A stretch of DNA of 64,000 nucleotides. Origin: Sesamum alatum. Taxonomy: Eukaryota; Streptophyta; Magnoliopsida; Lamiales; Pedaliaceae. Of this stretch, positions 58,295 through 64,000 are shown piece by piece. The translations under genes were made by a program, and so were the position numbers. Within the stretch, counting starts at the first letter, position 1; each line of letters starts with the position of its first letter. The stretch spans positions 23,359,636 through 23,423,635 of the forward strand of contig JACGWO010000002.1 in the NCBI GenBank assembly GCA_034509735.1, read 5' to 3'. The notes beneath the pieces were generated by a model that ran no database searches, was not told the DNA's origin, and saw nothing but the letters and a program-made list of their open reading frames with translations.

Positions 58295-60032
58295 CCGGTT
58301 CGATGTAAGGGGCATAGATCTATGTGTTTGGCATGATCTACTTGCTTTTAATGGCTTTATTGGCATGTTAGATTATTTAAATATATGAGTAATATGATAA
58401 TTCAATTGTTTGGATTTAATGGACTTTTGGCATGCTTTATTTTGTTAGATTGGATCTAAAATTACATGCTTATTTTCAGAATAATATTACTGTTATTGTG
58501 CTGAAACAGTTTTGAAAAACAAAAAAAAAAAAAAATTGATCGGACCGGCAGTGGCCGCGCGCAGGCGGGCGCCTGCGCGCGCTGTGTGCAGCCGGTCGGC
58601 CAGCACAACAGCTGGGCCGTTTTGTGCCGTTTTTCGACTTTTTCCGAAAAATTTGATTTTCTGTATTTTCTATACAATATTCTGAAAATATATTAATTTT
58701 GCATTTTTTATCTTGGAATAATTGGATTATTCCTTGAATTAAATTTGTTTAATTAATTTGGGATTAATACATGCATTGGATGCATTGTTTAAAATGTTCA
58801 TTAAATTTGAAATTTAAATTTTGCATATTATTTGTATGTTTATGCTTTTGTGATGTTGGACATCACTTGGGTATTTGAATATCCATTGGTTATTTATGCA
58901 TGATTATTTGGAATAATTGTGTTATGTGAGTTGATGGAATCAACATGGGATGATCACAAGAGCCCTAGACCTTATGTATGGATGAATATATGATCATTTA
59001 TTTTCTGTTGGGTGGGGCCTGCGTGCCTCTTGTTTTTGGGACTATCATCTCCCGTATTATCAGCCTCATGATGTTAAGGCTTGTTTTCTTTATTACCAAT
59101 ATATTACTTTCAGTTGTAATGAGAGTAGATAGGATTTGTGAGGTTTTAATTTAACAAGCAATTGGAGTCGGAGACCCCAAGGAGAAGCATCAAGGCGTGA
59201 AACAAGAAGCACTTCAAGGCCCATTGGAATGGCAATGGGTATATTATTATTGTAATAATTTAGGACCACCCTAGACAGACCATAGACTTACTGCGGGCTC
59301 AGTGGGTCGCATAGGTTGGGCTTGTGATCATCCTAACAGGGGTATGCTATGTTTTATGCATGCGGCGTATTTATTTATCGCTTTAAATATTGGATATTTA
59401 TGCATGCTAAAACACAATAATGTGATGAGGTCTCGGTCATACACAAACTCTCATTTGGTTGGACCAAATTAAATATTAGGCCCAAAACGGACTTGGATCA
59501 AAATGGTATTTTGGTCTGTCCGAGCCTTCCATCCACAGCAATGTGGTGAGGAAGCTACCACTACCCAAGTGTGGTCTCACGAGTCTTGGCACACTTGGAC
59601 TAGGGGAAAGCTGCACCATTGTTGTGAACAAAAAGACTGCGCTCGCTGTTTCCCTGTCTCACGAGTCGTGGGGGGCGACAGTTTGAGGTATGATTTGGTT
59701 GATGGGTCGGGCCTAACACTGAGTAACATGGTTCGCTTGGAGTCCTCGAAACCATGCGAATGAGTGAGGCAAAATATCTTGAGAATCTCATTGGATGAGA
59801 ATGATATTGGATATCTCCCACGAGGTCTTCTTCATGTGAATCGTAAAAGCGGGGCATGGAGATTACACTTGTGGATCCCAAGCCCACTAGGAAATGGTTT
59901 CCCGAAACTCCGCTTGAGAGTGGCAGACTTTCGTATAAATAGTGGGAGGGTTAAAGACTAAAAGACCAAGTCTTCAACTTGAACAATAATATTACCATCA
60001 TCTGCTAATTTCTGCTTTACATTAATGTAGAT
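58295..60032 (+). other. Copia leader, about 1.7 kb
   Basis: No long gene-like frame before the gag ATG at 60033. It contains a GC-rich hairpin at 58543-58597. A short frame at 59503-59763 has no domain. Confidence 0.75.
58543..58597. promoter_or_regulatory. GC-rich hairpin in the copia leader
   Basis: The inner stem GCGCGCAGGCG (58557-58567) pairs with CGCCTGCGCGC (58570-58580). The outer stem GACCGGC (58543-58549) pairs with GCCGGTC (58591-58597). It lies about 260 bp after the primer site in otherwise AT-rich DNA. A role in RNA dimerisation or packaging is a guess. Confidence 0.6.
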
Positions 60033-61622
60033 ATGTCTAAGAACCCATTAACCATGATTCTCGAGACTAACAAATTCAACGGAACGAACTACTCGGACTG
60101 GCTGAGAAACCTGAGGATTGTCCTCGGTTTCGAGAACCAAGGCTACGTCTTGGACGAGCCGCCACCGAGCGACTTACCGGAGGGGTCAACGCCTGAAGAA
60201 CGTTTGATGTTCGAGAAATGGCATGAGGACAACCGGAAAGTACGCAGTATCATACTGGCTTCGATGTCTAACGACATCCAGAAGCAGTATGAGAGACTGG
60301 ACAACGTCTCCGCCATAATGCTCCGCATGAACGAGGTTTATGCGGTTCCGGATAGGCATATTAGATATGCCCCCACAAAAGCATTCTTTGGCACCAAGCT
60401 CGCTGAAGGAGTGTCTGTACAAAGTCATGGGGTCAAGATGCTCTCCCTAGTGGAGAAACTCGAGGACCGTAAAGTTGGGCTTAACAATGACACGTACATT
60501 AACGTGATCCTCCAGTCCCTTCCTCCATCCTATGACCCGTTTGTTGTAAACTACAACATGAACGGACTTGAGAAGTCTATTCATGAGTTGATCAACATGC
60601 TGGTCCAATACGAGACAACGACCCACAAGTCGGCGCCGGCGGTATTGATAGGAGAGGCTTCAACCTCCAAGGCGAATGGCAAGAGGGCCGGACGCTGGAA
60701 GAGGAAGAAGGGCAAAGGGAAGACGGTTGCGGCCCCTGCTCGCGCTCCGGGCGTCCCTGTTGCTCTGGTTGGACCGAGCAAAGGGAAAGGGAAGGCCCGT
60801 GGTTCTAAGCGATCCAAGGCAAATGATGTCTGCATGCATTGCCAAGGGAAAGGGTATTAGAAGAAGGAGTGCCCACAACTCCTCTCCAACCTAGGTATGT
60901 TTGTGGTTGAAGTAAATATGATTAGTAATTCTGCTTCATGGGTATTGGATACCGGGTGTGGTGCTCACATCTGCAATGATTTGCAGGCACTGCAAAGAAG
61001 CAGAAGGCTATCCAAGGATGAGATGATCCTGAGGCTAGGCGATGGCAAGGCCGTTGCTGCTGAGGCCGTAGGATCACTAGATTTAGCCATTAGTAGTCAT
61101 GTTAGGATTATACTGAACGACTGTTTCTATGTACCTAGCATGATTAAAAACATTGTTTCCATCCCAGTCCTAGATAAGGAGGGATATGAATTTACCATCA
61201 ATAAAAATGATTTTTTCATTATCAAAGATGGTATTTCTCATCTGCTTGGTACATTGGTCAATGGTCTGTACATACTTCAACAGTCTAATTGGATTATGAC
61301 TGCAGAACACAAACGAAAATGTGATGATCATAATAACGCACAGATATGGCATGCGAGGTTAGGTCATATCTCTAAAGATAGGATAAGAAGGTTGGTGGAC
61401 TCAAAGAGTCTAGAAATAGACGATTTGGACAACCTACCGACCTGCGAATCCTGTCTAAAGGGAAAGATGACCAAGAAACCCTTTGTTGGACAAAGTACGT
61501 TCGCCAGTGGTCTATTGGATTTGATCCATACAGATGTCTGTGGTCCACTAAATACTCAAGCTAGAGGTGGGTACTCGTACTTCATAACCTTTACCGATAA
61601 TCACTCACGGTATGGTTATGTT
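60033..61622 (+). pseudogene. Copia gag-pol, first part (gag, protease, integrase start)
   Basis: A single frame from the ATG at 60033. The gag part has NGTNYSDWLRNLRIVL near the N-terminus and a UBN2-like capsid domain (LQSLPPSYDPFV), then a Lys/Gly-rich stretch. The zinc knuckle reads CMHCQGKGY and then a TAG stop (60858-60860); the usual residues there are His and Trp, so both the His-to-Tyr change and the stop are single transitions. The frame continues unchanged into protease (LDTGCGAHICND at about 60948) and the integrase HHCC finger (WHARLGHIS, CESCLKGK) with the first catalytic Asp (IHTDVCGP). It is cut at 61622 by a solo LTR. The product would be processed in cytoplasmic particles in an active relative. 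Confidence 0.92.
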
Positions 61623-63592
61623 TGTTAGAATAGGTGACCATGTAAGCCAATTTTGGCGGGTATATGTAACCTATGTCTAGACAATTATAGGTGTTTGATA
61701 AATCATTAATGAATAAAGAAGTGAATTTCATTTGGCATTACTTTGTTTGTGTTCACTTTTCTATATCTGTTCACTACGCAAACAAAGCCCACGGACTGAG
61801 AATCAATTTCGGGGACTGGGACTACGCTTGGAGGTAGGTCCATGGAATCAGTCTTCCCGAATCAGTCCGGAAATCTCCAAGTCAAGGAATCCCGAAAATG
61901 GGTACCGGGATTCCATTTGAGACTTGCACTAAGCACCTGCTGTCGTGTTTCATCGACGGGTGACGAGGGTCGTCTAAGCAGTATTAGTGGCTTAGCATGC
62001 GAGGACGCAGCTGACTGAGGTGACTCGCGGGAACCGTCTTACGGAGGACCTTGAGTATGGTCAGCAAGGTATGACGTGTATTCCCGGTTCCAACGGTACA
62101 GGTCAAGTCCTTTGACTTGAGGAATTGCTGAGTTTACCTGTACATCAGGGCTGTATCTTAGGTATGGTGAGAGATTGCCAGAATTCTCTTTGGTAGTCAT
62201 AAGCCATGTCTAGTGCAGTTCTGGTGTGCAAAGTGACAGTAGTTTCCAAGAAAGGATCTGTCTCCTGTCAATAGGTTTTGGCAGTTGAGTCTCATATATA
62301 CTCTAGGTCTTGTCCCTAAAACTGTGGCCACAGTGACTGAACAGAAGGGAAGGATTCCCTTGCGGCGTTTAGTGAGGACAGACCGACACTTAGGTCCAAA
62401 AATGGGTACCTGCATTTTCCGTGCCCTAGACTCTAAGTGATGAGACCGAAGACAGAAGGACAAGTGTACTGTTAGAGCCTAAATGTTCATCCCTGAATAT
62501 TTCACCTAGTCTCTAGTGCCATGGACCGTTGCTAGATGGCCACCCATGGTAACGGAAGGATTCTAGGAATCCGACCAAGTCTAGCTGAAAGGTGAACCTA
62601 AAGAGTCACACACTATCCACACACATTTAGATATTTAATTAAGAATTAAATATTGGAGTGAAGGAATGATTAAATTGGATTTAATCGGGTCCTTTATTTT
62701 TCTTGGAGAAATAATTCCTTCTATTAGATATAAGGAATTAAATTGATAAATTAGATTTATCAAAGGGATTTATTTAATGGGCTTAAATAATATTTGTATT
62801 TATTTTAGCCTCTTGGAAATATTTAAATAGGTTTTAAATATTCCATTAAATTAAATTAAATCAACGGTTGAGATCAATGGGAGAGATGGATGGCTAGGAT
62901 TGTTTTGACTAGGTCAAAACACTACTTTGACTAGGACTTTGACTAGGTCAAAATCCTAATCAAATTAGAGTTCTTAAAAGAAGGAGTTTAAAGAGGATTA
63001 AACTCCTCTTCTATATAAACCCCTAGCATCCTACAAGTTGAAGGATGATGAATCTCCAACACACACACAACACACACACACTCGGATCTCTCCCTCTCAT
63101 CTCTCGTCCACCTCTCTCTCTCCAAGAAACACATTCCACTAGTTCTCTTGTTCTTGGAACATTAGAACTTGATGAATCAATACCGTTAATTCATAACGTG
63201 TTGTTGATTCATCCACTCCAACATATTAACTTGTTCGTTGCTAGCACGACGTGCAAGATACGTGGGTGGATCGTGTGTCACAATTTGGAGGGTCTCAAGA
63301 ACGAGATCTTGGTGCAAAACGGGGAACAACGCGTGTAGCCGTTGAAGACGAAAACGACAACGGGTAGGTCTCGTTTTAGATTTTCGTCCTCTTTTATTTT
63401 CTACCCTATGGCCTCCATGATTCTTTTATGTGATTTATTCATGAGATACACCGAACACCCGGGAAATTTCAAAGGCACACCCTTTGAAACGTGTTTTAAT
63501 TTAAAAGCATGTTTAAATTCCGCATTTATTTTTTTAATTATACCGCGCTTCCGCATTCGCGCTTTTCCCGGGACGATCCACAATTCCTTTCA
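61623..63592 (+). mobile_element. Solo copia LTR (subfamily B), 1970 bp, TSD ATGTT
   Basis: It starts TGTTAGAATAGGTGACC and ends ATTCCTTTCA. ATGTT lies at 61618-61622 and 63593-63597. It is near-identical to the reverse complement of 37880-39870. A TATATAAA box lies at 63012-63019. It shares with subfamily A the LTR start and the GCCATGGACCGTTGCTAGA block but differs elsewhere. Confidence 0.95.
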
Positions 63593-63597
63593 ATGTT

Positions 63598-64000
63598 TAC
63601 CTGATGAGGTACAAGTCTGAAGCCTTTGGAAGGTTTAAGGAATACAGACTTGAAGTAGAGAACCAAACCGGTCGAAAGATCAAAGCCCTTCGGTCGGACC
63701 GAGGTGGAGAGTATTTGAGTGGTGAGTTTACTGATTATCTAAATCTAAAAGAGAATGGGATTCTCTCTCAGTGGACCCCTCCGGGAACACCGCAGCTTAA
63801 TGGTGTGTCTGAAAGGAGGAATCGGACCTTGTTGGACATGGTCCGATCCATGATGAGTTTTACCGAACTCCCCCTTTCCTTCTGGGGATACGCTCTTGAG
63901 ACGGCGGCCAAAGTTTTGAACTTGGCGCCATCTAAAAAGATATCCCAGTCGCCATATGAGATATGGCATGGCAAGCCTGCCTCCTACAAATACTTGAAAG
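63598..64000 (+). pseudogene. Copia integrase, continuation after the solo LTR
   Basis: The frame resumes right after the second ATGTT and is open to the window end. It has the second catalytic Asp (LRSDRGGEYL) and the catalytic Glu (NGVSERRNRT), followed by the SFWGYALETAAKVLN and PYEIWHGKPASY segments typical of copia integrase. No damage is visible in this part. The rest of pol is outside the window. Confidence 0.93.

Larger units (their letters stand above)
56019..64000 (+). mobile_element. Copia element (subfamily A), 5' part, open at window end
   Basis: 5' LTR, initiator-Met type primer site, long leader, gag, protease, and integrase up to the window edge. It is inserted in Tat2 pol; CCAGC (56014-56018) is the left flank. 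A single stop in the zinc knuckle and one nested LTR are the only obvious breaks in the visible coding part, so it is younger than its surroundings. RT and RNase H lie beyond the window. Confidence 0.92.

Noticed and set aside
60581..60878. Minus-strand ORFs opposite the copia gag tail
   Set aside because: Shadows of the Lys/Gly-rich gag C-terminus.

Overview
The window is plant nuclear DNA made almost entirely of transposable elements. I find no host gene, rRNA or tRNA gene. The element families (Ty3/gypsy Tat, Athila and Tekay-like, Ty1/copia with initiator-Met primer sites, L1-type LINEs, CACTA, hAT, Mutator-like MITEs) and the plant-mobile-domain and Transposase_28-like cargo proteins point to a flowering plant, probably a dicot. 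I cannot name the species. Nearly every coding region carries stops or frameshifts, as expected of old pericentromeric or intergenic repeat DNA.

Layout. 1-737 is the end of a reversed copia LTR. 738-10714 is a Tat-lineage gypsy element (Tat1): pol on +, a long antisense plant-mobile-domain ORF on -, then the 3' LTR at 9888-10714. An 8-bp-TSD MITE sits in its pol. 10789-11905 is a LINE tail. 11920-15175 is a cluster of inverted-repeat elements, including a Mutator-like MITE with a perfect 9-bp TSD. 15176-17893 is AT-rich with no gene that I can see.

From 17894 to the end the DNA reads as one nested stack. CACTA (17894-20602) is cut by an RT-less Tat-like element, Tat3 (20603-26401). Tat3 is cut by a non-autonomous Athila element (26402-47656). 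The Athila contains a MULE MITE, a 6-kb LINE, a 500-N assembly gap, a solo copia LTR with a second solo copia LTR inside it, and a deleted Tekay-like element. The Athila 3' LTR is interrupted by a hAT transposon (47657-50930). The hAT is interrupted by a reversed Tat element, Tat2 (50931-56018). Tat2 is interrupted by a copia element (56019-64000+), whose integrase frame is split by another solo copia LTR (61623-63592). Target-site duplications are exact for six insertions, so the order of events can be read directly.

The most interesting content is the cargo of the Tat elements. Tat1 and Tat2 each carry an extra gene antisense to gag-pol, between integrase and the 3' LTR, but the two encode different proteins: a plant-mobile-domain protein with a coiled-coil tail in Tat1, and a Transposase_28-like protein in Tat2. 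Both look like independent RNA polymerase II genes with their own introns. The Tat2 gene has a TATA box, a leader intron, two coding introns whose removal keeps the frame, and an AATAAA. An intron antisense to the genomic RNA is not removed during retrotransposition, which would explain why these introns persist in a retroelement.
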